Positions 7,008 to 14,289 of a DNA stretch of 34,059 nt are shown here, one piece after another. The notes beneath the pieces were generated by a model, which searched no databases, was not told the origin of the DNA, and saw only the letters and a list, made by a program, of their open reading frames with translations. The stretch is from a virus. Both the position numbers and the translations under genes were made by a program. Location: IMG/VR virus record IMGVR_UViG_3300032516_001943, positions 1 to 34,059 of that record; one strand, 5' to 3'. Every line of letters begins with the position of its first letter. Position 1 is the first letter of the stretch.

Positions 7008-7568
7008 ATGGATGACCCACAGACGGCAGTCCCGCCACAAGGGGAACAGGAACCTACGCCTGAAACAAAAGAGGAAGAGGTTGTGGAGCCGGCAAACAAG
7101 GACCTTGAAGATAAACTTAACAAGGAAATTGAAGCAAGAAAACAACTCACGGCCAGAGCTAAGAAGGCTGAAAATGAGAAAGCTACTCTTGAGGCGCGAT
7201 TAAAGGCCTCAAAAAACACGCTTGATGTCGAAGATTATATCGATATAAGCGCGGCTCTCGAAGGACTTGACCAGAAAGAGAAAGAAAAAATTTCTCGTGA
7301 ACACAAACTCACAGGCAAGCCACTCGGTGAAATTAGAAAAGACGAAGATTTCCTTTTATGGCAAAAAGCCTATCGGGAAAAAGTCGAAAAGGAAACTAAA
7401 ACACTTGCTCCTACTTCAACTCAGATAAATGAAGATAAACCTAAAACTTTACTTGAAAAATTAAAAGACGCTAAGTCTATTGATGAAAAAGAAAAATTTC
7501 TTCAAGAGGCGGGATTCGGAGGAAGAAGAATCCAACGAAATCCAAATGCGGGAAAAGTGAAATTTTAA
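7008..7568 (+). CDS. Scaffold-like capsid assembly protein
   Basis: The 186-residue product is highly charged and has the layout of phage scaffolding proteins: an acidic disordered N-terminus with Pro/Gln/Glu, a long Lys/Glu-rich coiled coil (residues about 28-70), a middle helical region and a small basic C-terminus (RRIQRNPNAGKVKF) suited to bind the coat protein. It sits directly before the major capsid gene, the normal scaffold position. No protease catalytic motif is visible, so a separate protease is not claimed. Identity rests on composition and position and not on a family signature. Confidence 0.7.
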   Translation: MDDPQTAVPPQGEQEPTPETKEEEVVEPANKDLEDKLNKEIEARKQLTARAKKAENEKATLEARLKASKNTLDVEDYIDISAALEGLDQKEKEKISREHKLTGKPLGEIRKDEDFLLWQKAYREKVEKETKTLAPTSTQINEDKPKTLLEKLKDAKSIDEKEKFLQEAGFGGRRIQRNPNAGKVKF

Positions 7569-7607
7569 GATTAAATTCTAATTTGAGGATAGTAGAAGCA
7601 GAATATA

Positions 7608-8597
7608 ATGGCGACAATAGCAAACGATATAAGCGCGATTCAACCGGAAATATGGAGTGCGATGGTTCAAGCGCCTCTTTATAAATCTTTGGTTGCGATG
7701 GAAGTTTGTAATACAAAACTTCAGGCAGATTTGAAAAATGGGGATACTATTCACGTTCCTCGTTTTACGGATTTGTCAGCTTATGTCTATACACCAGGAA
7801 CAGATTTGACTGCCCAATCTCAGGAATGGGATTTTGACAATCTTATTGTTTCAACATATAAAGCAACAATTTTCTATGTTGATGATGTAAGAAAACTGAC
7901 CTTAAATGTTGACCAGGCAAGAGAACTTGCTACAAACAGCGCGTTTCAATTAAGAGATAAGATTGACGCATTTGTTTTTAGCAAAATGAAAAATGCTCAC
8001 GCTTTAACAAAAGGCGGTGGATTCTTTGCTATGGATAACGAGGCGGCATTAGCGGGCACGAGAGGGCGACCAGTTTCAGCGGGAAGCGCGAATATTATAA
8101 ACATATTCGGCGCAACTCGTGAAAAACTACGAACTTTCAATGTTGAAGAGAATGTTCCGTGGTGTGCTGTAATTTCCCCGAAAGTAGCCAAAGCTATCGA
8201 ATTGAAATCTACCACTGTTGGATTCAACGTGGCAGACTCAACTTTGAGAAATGGTTACATCGGAGATTTTATGGGTTATGAGATTTATATCTCAAACAAC
8301 CTACCTACCGGAAGCGCATCAGCTGTTGCGTGTATCTCTACGGTTTACGAAGAGACTACTACGGAATGGGGTGGATGTTCAGGAGGTGCGGTATCGGCAA
8401 CGACAGTTCAGTTGCAATACTTCGGTCAAAAGGGAACGATTGACCTGGTAATGCTTGCAGAACCGCAGTTGGTAATTAAAGATGAACCGAATAAACTCGG
8501 CAAGAACTTTATTACCTATACTCTCTATGGCGCAAACCTAGGAGAAAAAAACCGCAAGAGAGCGGTTATGGTTCCAGTTCAGTCAGGATTCTATTAG
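7608..8597 (+). CDS. Major capsid protein (HK97-fold type)
   Basis: A 329-residue protein in the canonical position after the scaffold. It starts with a helical N-arm (PEIWSAMVQAPLYKSLVAME), followed by a DTIHVPRFTDLSAYVYTPG beta segment, a long spine-type helix region (QARELATNSAFQLRDKIDAF) and an A-domain-like C-terminal half with VPWCAVISPKVAKAIE, matching the order in phage coat proteins of the P22/T7-like HK97 fold. It should form the icosahedral shell. The stop codon is duplicated within a 12-base tandem repeat and is followed by paired hairpins. The island of sugar and phosphonate genes begins right after it. Confidence 0.9.
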   Translation: MATIANDISAIQPEIWSAMVQAPLYKSLVAMEVCNTKLQADLKNGDTIHVPRFTDLSAYVYTPGTDLTAQSQEWDFDNLIVSTYKATIFYVDDVRKLTLNVDQARELATNSAFQLRDKIDAFVFSKMKNAHALTKGGGFFAMDNEAALAGTRGRPVSAGSANIINIFGATREKLRTFNVEENVPWCAVISPKVAKAIELKSTTVGFNVADSTLRNGYIGDFMGYEIYISNNLPTGSASAVACISTVYEETTTEWGGCSGGAVSATTVQLQYFGQKGTIDLVMLAEPQLVIKDEPNKLGKNFITYTLYGANLGEKNRKRAVMVPVQSGFY

Positions 8598-8618
8598 AAT
8601 CTTAAGTAGAATCTTAAG
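8595..8618 (+). repeat. 12-base tandem duplication at the capsid gene stop
   Basis: TAGAATCTTAAG occurs twice in a row (8595-8606, 8607-8618). The first copy starts exactly at the capsid TAG stop. Confidence 0.85.
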
Positions 8619-8654
8619 CAGGTTTATTAACCCTTACCCTTACGACCTGTTTTT
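8616..8654 (+). terminator. Hairpin with T-tract after the capsid gene
   Basis: AAGCAGGT (8616-8623) pairs with ACCTGTTT (8645-8652), including one G-U pair, and five T follow from 8650. The 21-base loop carries two CCCTTA units. The stem is weak and the loop large, so termination is likely partial. The loop is complementary to the loop of the next hairpin. Confidence 0.45.
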
Positions 8655-8691
8655 ACTTCACATTTTTGCTCGTAAGGGGAAAATGTGAAGT
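8655..8691 (+). promoter_or_regulatory. Strong 12-bp hairpin, loop complementary to upstream loop
   Basis: ACTTCACATTTT (8655-8666) and AAAATGTGAAGT (8680-8691) form a perfect 12-bp stem around a 13-base loop. Loop bases CGTAAGGG (8671-8678) are the exact reverse complement of CCCTTACG (8637-8644) in the preceding hairpin. No T-tract follows, so it is probably a structural or processing element and not a simple terminator. It ends 17 bases before the first island gene. Confidence 0.6.
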
Positions 8692-8708
8692 ATAAATAGG
8701 TAACTACT

Positions 8709-8942
8709 ATGAAAGATAAAATAATAGATTGGTTTCTCACAACCTACGTCAAACATAGGTTTCTTTGGAACTTCTATCGTAGACGAAACGAGAATAAAAT
8801 TCTTCAAGATTATATAACTCAAAGAATCATCGGTTATAAAGATGAAAAACCTCAGGAAAATAGACGAGGCGAACTTCTTGAAAAACAAGGTGAAGAAAAA
8901 GAGTTGGCTTTATTTATTAGTTTTTTAAGGAACTACAAATGA
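8709..8942 (+). CDS. Hypothetical protein, 77 aa, first gene of the island
   Basis: An unknown small protein with an aromatic and basic N-terminus (MKDKIIDWFLTTYVKHRFLWNFYRRR) and a Glu/Lys-rich middle. The N-terminal helix is amphipathic and could touch a membrane, but no clear transmembrane segment is present. Its stop overlaps the start of the glycosyltransferase gene (ATGA), so it belongs to that operon. It may help anchor or regulate the glycan enzymes; this is inference. Confidence 0.55.
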   Translation: MKDKIIDWFLTTYVKHRFLWNFYRRRNENKILQDYITQRIIGYKDEKPQENRRGELLEKQGEEKELALFISFLRNYK

Positions 8943-10075
8943 GTCGTATAATGTTTGTTTGCGATTCTCCCGTCTATTGGAGAAGCGGAATTTGGTTTCA
9001 TCGAGTAAATACTCCAAGTGAAGCTCTTGATAAAAGAGGACATGGTGTTAAACATATAACATTAGGTAAAAGAGGAACTCAAATTTCTCAAGACCTAGTT
9101 GATTGGCCTGATACCGTAATTTTTGGCAGAACCTATCCTGACCATCTCGACCCTCTTTCTGCTATGCAACAATTCAAAAAAGCCGGTAAAAGGATTCTCT
9201 ATGATATGGATGACGATTATTGGACTGTGGCAAAAGACAATCCTTCGATTCTGATGTCCTCGGCTCACAAAGACCAATATGAAAGTTTGATAAGAGGAGC
9301 GGATGCTTTGACGACTCCTTCAGTAACTCTGGCTAAAAAGTTCAAGAAACTCTGTAAGAAACCTGTTTTTATTTGTCCTAATGGAATCAATTCTGAGATT
9401 TATAGAGAAAGATTAAATAATCATCAAGGACTTATTATCGGTTATATGGGAGCGGCTTCTCATTGGAAAGACCTTCAAGTTGTCGGAGAGGCATTAGTTG
9501 AACTCTACAAGAAACATGACTTTATGTTCGTGATTTATGGGGTTACGGCAGAACCGATGGATGCGGCAATTTACGAATACAAGAAAGCTCTGGCTTTTCA
9601 TTTTGCTCCTGAAAAAGAACCTTATCTTAAATCAGCCGTAGATTTCTTCGACAACACATTGAGTAAATTAAAGTTTCATCATATAGCCTTTAGACCTCCC
9701 GAAATGCATCCTATTGCTTTAAGTGGGTGCGATTTTGATATAGGCATCGCTCCAATCGTAGATACGGAGTTTAATCATGGAAAATCGTGCATTAAATTCT
9801 ATGAATATGCTTCAGTAGGAACAGTAACAGTATCTTCGGATGTTATGCCATATTCTGCCGAAGTAAATTATCGTGCTCAAAATACTAAAAAAGATTGGAT
9901 TAAAAAACTTGAAAAGTTAATCATTGATGAAGAATTTAGAAAAAAAACTCTCAAAGAACAACAGGATTGGGTTTCAAAAAATCGTTCCTTAAAAGCTATT
10001 GGATTGGAGTGGGAATTGGCGATTCAAAAACCATCATTACCAGGAGCTCCAAAAGTATTAAACCAACAAAGATAA
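8939..10075 (+). CDS. Glycosyltransferase, GT-B fold (GT4-like)
   Basis: The 378-residue protein has a two-domain GT-B layout. The N-terminal domain includes YDMDDDYW (residues 88-95), then a linker with PNGIN (147-151) and IIGYMGAASHWKD (166-178), the usual start of the nucleotide-sugar domain. The donor-binding region reads FDIGIAPIVDTEF (266-278) followed by KSCIKFYEYASVG (282-294), matching the E-x7-E region of retaining GT4 enzymes. It should add a sugar from a nucleotide sugar to an acceptor; substrate cannot be read from sequence. DMDDDYW-type glycosyltransferases are known to me from several phage and polysaccharide gene clusters. It opens the glycan island. Confidence 0.85.
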   Translation: MSRIMFVCDSPVYWRSGIWFHRVNTPSEALDKRGHGVKHITLGKRGTQISQDLVDWPDTVIFGRTYPDHLDPLSAMQQFKKAGKRILYDMDDDYWTVAKDNPSILMSSAHKDQYESLIRGADALTTPSVTLAKKFKKLCKKPVFICPNGINSEIYRERLNNHQGLIIGYMGAASHWKDLQVVGEALVELYKKHDFMFVIYGVTAEPMDAAIYEYKKALAFHFAPEKEPYLKSAVDFFDNTLSKLKFHHIAFRPPEMHPIALSGCDFDIGIAPIVDTEFNHGKSCIKFYEYASVGTVTVSSDVMPYSAEVNYRAQNTKKDWIKKLEKLIIDEEFRKKTLKEQQDWVSKNRSLKAIGLEWELAIQKPSLPGAPKVLNQQR

Positions 10076-10085
10076 ATTTTTTATC

Positions 10086-10178
10086 ATGCCAATAGGATAT
10101 AAACATACTGAAGAAATGAAGAAAAGATTGTCTGATTTTTCTAAAAAACAATGGTATGAAGACGATAAAACTAAGTAG
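10086..10178 (+). CDS. Tiny protein, 30 aa, NUMOD-like motif
   Basis: A short open frame encodes MPIGYKHTEEMKKRLSDFSK and a ten-residue tail. The GYKHTEE-x-KKRLS pattern resembles the NUMOD3-type DNA-binding motif of homing endonucleases (typically G-x-KHSEETK-x-K-x-S). No nuclease domain is attached, so it could be a remnant of a homing endonuclease or a stand-alone peptide. It overlaps the next gene by 23 bases. Its small size limits confidence. Confidence 0.4.
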   Translation: MPIGYKHTEEMKKRLSDFSKKQWYEDDKTK

Positions 10179-10746
10179 ACAAGAAAACGCAGTTAAGGAC
10201 TTTCAAGAAATAAAACAGGTTTTAGATGAATTAGGTGTTGAGTTCTTTCTTGTTGGAGGTTCAGCATTAGGAGGTTACAGAGATAATGAATTTATGGTTT
10301 CAGGTTCAGCGAGTATAGGATTGGGAATTTTTGAAACTAAAGAAGGTTTAGAATCACTTAAACTTGAAAATCTTATTGCGGATAAATTGGTTGAGAGAGG
10401 ATTTAAAACTGAACCTAATCTTCGAACTATTGTTCAAGTTGTAAAATTGGTTCAGACAATGATTTATTTCTTTATTTTACAGAAATATTGGTGGACATCT
10501 TACATGAGAAATGGAGAATCGCTCGACCAAAGACATTTCTTACCTGACCGACCGAGAGTAAATGTTTACCTGCGATTCCCTCCAAAATTTAATCAACTTG
10601 AAGAAATAATAATAAAAGGAATTAAAGTCAAAGTATTAAAACCAATCGAAGAATATCTAACTCATACTTACGGAAATTGGAAAGCTCCTAATCCAGGACA
10701 AAAGACTAAATTATGGGCGGATAGCGAACCGCCATTCGATGAATAA
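10156..10746 (+). CDS. LicD-like nucleotidyltransferase-fold protein, active-site residues lost
   Basis: This 196-residue protein is one of three LicD-like proteins in the island. It keeps the fold signature FFLVGGSALGGYRD (residues 30-43) and the C-terminal YLTHTYGNWK segment shared with the other two. Where they have the metal-binding GDIDIDLG or GDDDIDIS, this copy has GSASIGLG (residues 50-57), so the acidic catalytic residues are replaced by Ser and Gly. It is therefore predicted to be catalytically inactive and may bind substrate or partner with an active paralogue. LicD proteins in bacteria attach phosphocholine or related groups to surface glycans. It overlaps the following methyltransferase gene by 8 bases. 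Confidence 0.65.
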   Translation: MKTIKLSRQENAVKDFQEIKQVLDELGVEFFLVGGSALGGYRDNEFMVSGSASIGLGIFETKEGLESLKLENLIADKLVERGFKTEPNLRTIVQVVKLVQTMIYFFILQKYWWTSYMRNGESLDQRHFLPDRPRVNVYLRFPPKFNQLEEIIIKGIKVKVLKPIEEYLTHTYGNWKAPNPGQKTKLWADSEPPFDE

Positions 10747-11317
10747 TATGAAAAGAAATCTAAGTTCCGAAAAAGCCGAATATATTAAGAAGTTTATCTT
10801 GAATACCAGGAAGATTCCTGGTGATGTTGCCGAGGTTGGAGTTTCTATCGGAGATAGCGCTGAAGTTATCTGTAAGAATAAAGGAGATGTTCCGATACAT
10901 TTATTCGATACATTCAAAGGACATCCCGCGGAATGGATAGGAAAATATGATTTAGGACAAACTGCGGGTCGTCATGCCGCCTCCCTTGAATCGGTGAAAA
11001 AAAGACTGAATAAATATCCAAATGTTTTTTATTATGAAGGAATTTTTCCTTTTACTTCCGACCCCGTAAAAGATAAAATGTTTTCTTTTGTAAATTTAGA
11101 TACCGATTTGTATAAAAGCACTCTGGCTGGATTGGAATTCTTCTATCCCAGATTATCGGTAGGGGGTGTTATAGGAATTGACGATTCTACCTATATCTTA
11201 GGTGTAGGTTGTGCCATTATTGATTTTCTAACCGGCATGAAATCCAAGGGACCTGAAACTTGGCAGGCTTGTTCGGAATATAAAATGAACCAAGCGTTCA
11301 TAAAGAAAATAAAATGA
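10739..11317 (+). CDS. TylF/MycF-type O-methyltransferase
   Basis: A 192-residue SAM-dependent methyltransferase of the macrocin O-methyltransferase (TylF) family, known to methylate sugar hydroxyls. Family motifs are in order: GDVAEVGVSIGDSA (residues 28-41, SAM-binding loop), HLFDTFKG (54-61), FVNLDTDLYKST (117-128, metal-binding Asp region) and YPRLSVGGVIGIDD (136-149). It is shorter than actinobacterial TylF (about 255 residues) because N-terminal lid elements are missing. It may start at ATG 10739 or 10748. It lies among glycosyltransferases, so methylation of a sugar in the phage-made glycan is the likely job. Its stop overlaps the next gene by ATGA. Confidence 0.85.
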   Translation: MNNMKRNLSSEKAEYIKKFILNTRKIPGDVAEVGVSIGDSAEVICKNKGDVPIHLFDTFKGHPAEWIGKYDLGQTAGRHAASLESVKKRLNKYPNVFYYEGIFPFTSDPVKDKMFSFVNLDTDLYKSTLAGLEFFYPRLSVGGVIGIDDSTYILGVGCAIIDFLTGMKSKGPETWQACSEYKMNQAFIKKIK

Positions 11318-12219
11318 AAATTCTTGTATCAAATTGGAATAATATTTATGACGATGTAATACCGAAACTCGTAAAGAACGGTTATACTCTTGTCAGAACT
11401 CCAGAAGAAGCGGATTTTCTTTTATTGTGGAATGAGGTTGGGTTATCTGGGCGACCACTGGTTGAAAAGGCGCACAAGTTGGGTAAGAAAGTTATTACGT
11501 TACAACACGGTAGATATGGTTCTTCAAGAGTATATCCTCCTTTTAATGAACATATTATTTCAGATAAGTATTTATGTTGGGGTGAGGGAGACAGGAATAG
11601 ACTCTTGGCGATAGGCACTAATCCTGATATACTTGAAGTGGTTGGTTCTCCCATTTTAAAATATTTAAAACCTCGTGTTGCTCACGAAGGAAAGAATATT
11701 GTTTTTTGTCCCGAACATTGGGGAGTTGAAGCTCTTGAGAATTTTATTGTAACGACAGAACTTCGAAAATTGAAAGGAGTTAATATTTTTTCAAAACTTC
11801 TTGAGGGTGAACACGATGAAAGATTCTACCAAAATCCGATAATCTCAAAACGGAACTCTCCAGGACATATAGAGAAAGTTATGGAACTTTTGTCAAAGAC
11901 CGATTTAGTTGTTTCACTACTTGATGGAACATTTGAACTTATCGCCGAATCGATGGATATTCCCGTAATTCTTGTGGATATTTGGCGACCCAAAACAACC
12001 GCCAAAGACCCCAGATATATAGATTACAGGAGACCAACTTCTCCAGCATGTTTAAAAATAAAAGATATTAAACTTTTGAACAAAGAAATAATGTATTATC
12101 TCAAACATCCCGAAATACTCCGAGAAGAACGAAAAATTGTTGCGATTGAAGATGGTGGAATCGATAAAGGAAATCCTGTTGAGAATATTTTAAAGATAAT
12201 AAACGAAATGCTTTTATGA
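11314..12219 (+). CDS. GT-B-fold glycan or polyol-phosphate transferase
   Basis: A 301-residue protein with the second-domain features of GT-B enzymes that act on surface polymers: ITLQHGRYGSSR (residues 61-72), DKYLCWGEGDRNRL (84-97), EVVGSPILKYL (108-118) and, near 195-222, DLVVSLLDGTFELIAESM followed by IPVILVD. The QHG...CWG...GSP order is like CDP-glycerol glycerophosphotransferases and related capsule transferases; UDP-GlcNAc 2-epimerase-like enzymes share the fold, so a hydrolysing epimerase (NeuC-like) is an alternative that would supply the NeuB pathway. No membrane segment is seen. It is coupled to both neighbours by 4-base overlaps. Confidence 0.6.
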   Translation: MKILVSNWNNIYDDVIPKLVKNGYTLVRTPEEADFLLLWNEVGLSGRPLVEKAHKLGKKVITLQHGRYGSSRVYPPFNEHIISDKYLCWGEGDRNRLLAIGTNPDILEVVGSPILKYLKPRVAHEGKNIVFCPEHWGVEALENFIVTTELRKLKGVNIFSKLLEGEHDERFYQNPIISKRNSPGHIEKVMELLSKTDLVVSLLDGTFELIAESMDIPVILVDIWRPKTTAKDPRYIDYRRPTSPACLKIKDIKLLNKEIMYYLKHPEILREERKIVAIEDGGIDKGNPVENILKIINEMLL

Positions 12220-12722
12220 AAACTTTCGTAAGTAAAAAAAATAAAAGGTTCCTCAGTAATTTTGTGTTGGCAATCGGGGGTGGGGTTACTATTGATTCTG
12301 CTAAAATCTATTCTAAAAAACATAATAAATTTTGTATTGCAATTCCCACTACGGGAGCGGGTTCAACTGAAACAACTCATGCGGTAGTTTGGGGTAAAAC
12401 TAAACAAAACATAAAGACTGATAAACCACTGACAGTCTTACCACCATTTAAAATAACATTATCAAAGAAAGACCGAACAAATACTTGTTACGATATGATT
12501 GGTCATTTAGTAGATTATCTAAATGTTTGTTCAGACAATGAACTTGTCGAGGTGGGAATTTATTTAGGAAAGTTAATTGAAAAACATCCAACTAATCTGA
12601 CACATCCAATGTCATACCATTTAACATTAAAAGGTATTCCTCATGGCGAGGCGATTGGAAGAGTGTTAAAACAATGTTTAGATAAAGCATTTCCGTTACC
12701 TGATGACCGAAATAGTCATTAA
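12216..12722 (+). CDS. Compact iron-type alcohol dehydrogenase, probable phosphonoacetaldehyde reductase
   Basis: Iron-containing alcohol dehydrogenases usually have about 380 residues; this one has 168 yet keeps the key motifs. The nucleotide-binding turn is GGGVTIDSAK (residues 21-30), followed by IPTTGAGSTETT (43-54). Metal ligands appear as Asp93 and His97 in CYDMIGHLVDYL, then His135 and His143 in HPMSYHLTLKGIPHG (130-144). The last motif resembles the HAxSYPLTxxYGIPHG segment I recall in Fe-ADHs of phosphonate clusters (PhpC/FomC type), which reduce phosphonoacetaldehyde to 2-hydroxyethylphosphonate. With PEP mutase and decarboxylase genes downstream, that reaction is the best inference. 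The reduced size, from loss of N-terminal Rossmann elements and some C-terminal helices, makes activity uncertain. Confidence 0.75.
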   Translation: MKTFVSKKNKRFLSNFVLAIGGGVTIDSAKIYSKKHNKFCIAIPTTGAGSTETTHAVVWGKTKQNIKTDKPLTVLPPFKITLSKKDRTNTCYDMIGHLVDYLNVCSDNELVEVGIYLGKLIEKHPTNLTHPMSYHLTLKGIPHGEAIGRVLKQCLDKAFPLPDDRNSH

Positions 12723-12739
12723 ACTAATGTTCTTTTACA

Positions 12740-12750
12740 AGAAAGGAGGT
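12740..12750 (+). promoter_or_regulatory. Exceptionally strong Shine-Dalgarno site
   Basis: AGAAAGGAGGT is complementary over 11 bases to the common 16S rRNA 3' end and lies five bases from GGAGG to the ATG at 12755. Nearly all other genes in the window lack such a site. Confidence 0.9.
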
Positions 12751-12754
12751 AGAA

Positions 12755-14260
12755 ATGAACTTTCTACTTATCTATCCGACACAGATTTCAGAGACTCCGA
12801 TGACACTGGCCATGCTTGGGGCTGTTCTCAAGCAAGAAGGTTGGAAAGTATTTACCTGTATTAACACTTTTCGCAAACCTTTAACGGTTCAAGATTTTGT
12901 TAATAAAGCTATGGAAGTTAAAGCAGACTGTGTAGGTATTTCAATGCTTACATTCCAAGTTTTATTTGTTTACGAAATTGTCAAAGCATTAAAGAAAAAA
13001 GGATTTAGCGTTATCTTGGGAGGTCCTCATCCGACCGATTGTCCTTTAGAAGGAATCAAAGCTGGAGCCGATATTGTTATACGAGGCGAGGGCGAAGAAA
13101 CGCTTCGTGAAATTGTTCAAGGAAAATCGTTAAAGACTATCCTTGGAATCACAACTTTAAATTTTTCCACTTCAAACCGACCGCGACTTGATGTGAGTAA
13201 ACTGCCACTTCCAGATTTGAGTATCTTCGAGAAGAATCTATTTCTTGATGATGGATTCATTAAAGGATTTCATCGAGTTTATACTTCTCGCGGATGCCCA
13301 GGCGTATGTACATTCTGCGACTGGAAAGTTTTCGGTCAAAGATTCAAAGCATACGACATTGATTCCGTTGTGGAAGAAATTAAGCAACGCAGAGATAAAT
13401 ACGGACTCCAAAGTTTCTCGATTGCTGATGATTGTTTTACTATCGACCCAAAAAGAGTTTACAGATTCTGCGAACTCATAAAGGGTCTTAATGTAAAATG
13501 GCGAGCAAACTCAAGAGCCAATCTGGTAACCAAAGAAATGCTTGAAACCATGAAGGATTCAGGTTGTCATTCAATCGCTTTTGGACTTGAAAGCGGAGAC
13601 TCTGAAACTCTGCGAAGAATTGGTAAGGATGTTATGTTGTCAGACAATATCCTTGCTCCGAGACTTGCTCACGAAGCAGGTCTTGAGGTCTATGGATGTT
13701 TGATGACTGGTTTTCCGTGGGAAACTCCTGAAAACGTGGAGAATCAAATCAAGTTCGTTCACGAAGTTTGGGATTATGTTTCGTTGTTCCAAGTATCGGG
13801 TTCTTTAATGCCCTTCCCTGGTACAGCGATTTACAGACAGTATGCCAAGAGGTACGGGTTTGAAGAATACTGGCTCAAACCAGAATACCAAAACTTTGGA
13901 ATTCAGGTTTATCAAAATTCTCCCAATCCATTCAAAGTCAGCACTTTTTATCAGAGAACTTTATTTGATGATACATACATTCAGAACGAATACTTCTTTC
14001 CGTATTCGAAAGAATACAAAAAAGCGGTTCGCAGGTTAGTCGGAGAAATAGGCAGACATAATCTTCAATTCATGTTCAAGGGACAACTCGCAAAACAGAA
14101 GATTTATTTTCATTTAGCCAAACTTTCTATGTTAGTTTCTGACTGCTTTCCACATCTAGAAAAAACAGTCATTGGAGGATTGTTTTCTGGAAGAAGTCAG
14201 ATTGAATTGATTCGAGATAAACGGAGAGGAATAGCAAGAAGTTATTCCAACCCCAATTAA
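12755..14260 (+). CDS. B12-binding-type radical SAM enzyme
   Basis: The 501-residue protein has an N-terminal cobalamin-binding-type Rossmann domain (residues 1-140, with VKADCVGISMLTF, VILGGPHPT and GADIVIRGEGE) and a radical SAM domain whose cluster ligands are C181, C185 and C188 (SRGCPGVCTFCDW). Typical downstream segments are SIADDCFTIDPKR, FGLESGDSETLRRIGK and MTGFPWETPE. A C-terminal helical domain follows. This class includes methyltransferases and other enzymes of natural-product and glycan pathways; Fom3, which methylates HEP-CMP, is one member. Because a HEP-CMP pathway is predicted in this island, a Fom3-like reaction is an attractive but unproven idea. Alone among the island genes it has a strong Shine-Dalgarno site, which suggests separate acquisition or a need for high translation. 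Confidence 0.9.
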   Translation: MNFLLIYPTQISETPMTLAMLGAVLKQEGWKVFTCINTFRKPLTVQDFVNKAMEVKADCVGISMLTFQVLFVYEIVKALKKKGFSVILGGPHPTDCPLEGIKAGADIVIRGEGEETLREIVQGKSLKTILGITTLNFSTSNRPRLDVSKLPLPDLSIFEKNLFLDDGFIKGFHRVYTSRGCPGVCTFCDWKVFGQRFKAYDIDSVVEEIKQRRDKYGLQSFSIADDCFTIDPKRVYRFCELIKGLNVKWRANSRANLVTKEMLETMKDSGCHSIAFGLESGDSETLRRIGKDVMLSDNILAPRLAHEAGLEVYGCLMTGFPWETPENVENQIKFVHEVWDYVSLFQVSGSLMPFPGTAIYRQYAKRYGFEEYWLKPEYQNFGIQVYQNSPNPFKVSTFYQRTLFDDTYIQNEYFFPYSKEYKKAVRRLVGEIGRHNLQFMFKGQLAKQKIYFHLAKLSMLVSDCFPHLEKTVIGGLFSGRSQIELIRDKRRGIARSYSNPN

Positions 14261-14262
14261 AC

Positions 14263-14289
14263 ATGGGGATGAAAATCCCCTTTTTATGA
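14263..14289 (+). promoter_or_regulatory. Eight-codon leader frame overlapping the next start
   Basis: A mini frame (MGMKIPFL, stop TGA 14287-14289) runs through the hairpin at 14265-14280 and its stop overlaps the next ATG as ATGA. Ribosomes translating it would melt the hairpin and could re-start at 14286. Function is inferred from layout only. Confidence 0.35.
14265..14285 (+). terminator. Rho-independent terminator-like hairpin abutting a start codon
   Basis: GGGGAT (14265-14270), a GAAA tetraloop and ATCCCC (14275-14280) form a compact stem followed by five T (14281-14285), directly touching the ATG at 14286. It is an intrinsic terminator by form. Since the genes continue without a gap, it is likely partial or acts as an attenuator. 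Confidence 0.7.
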
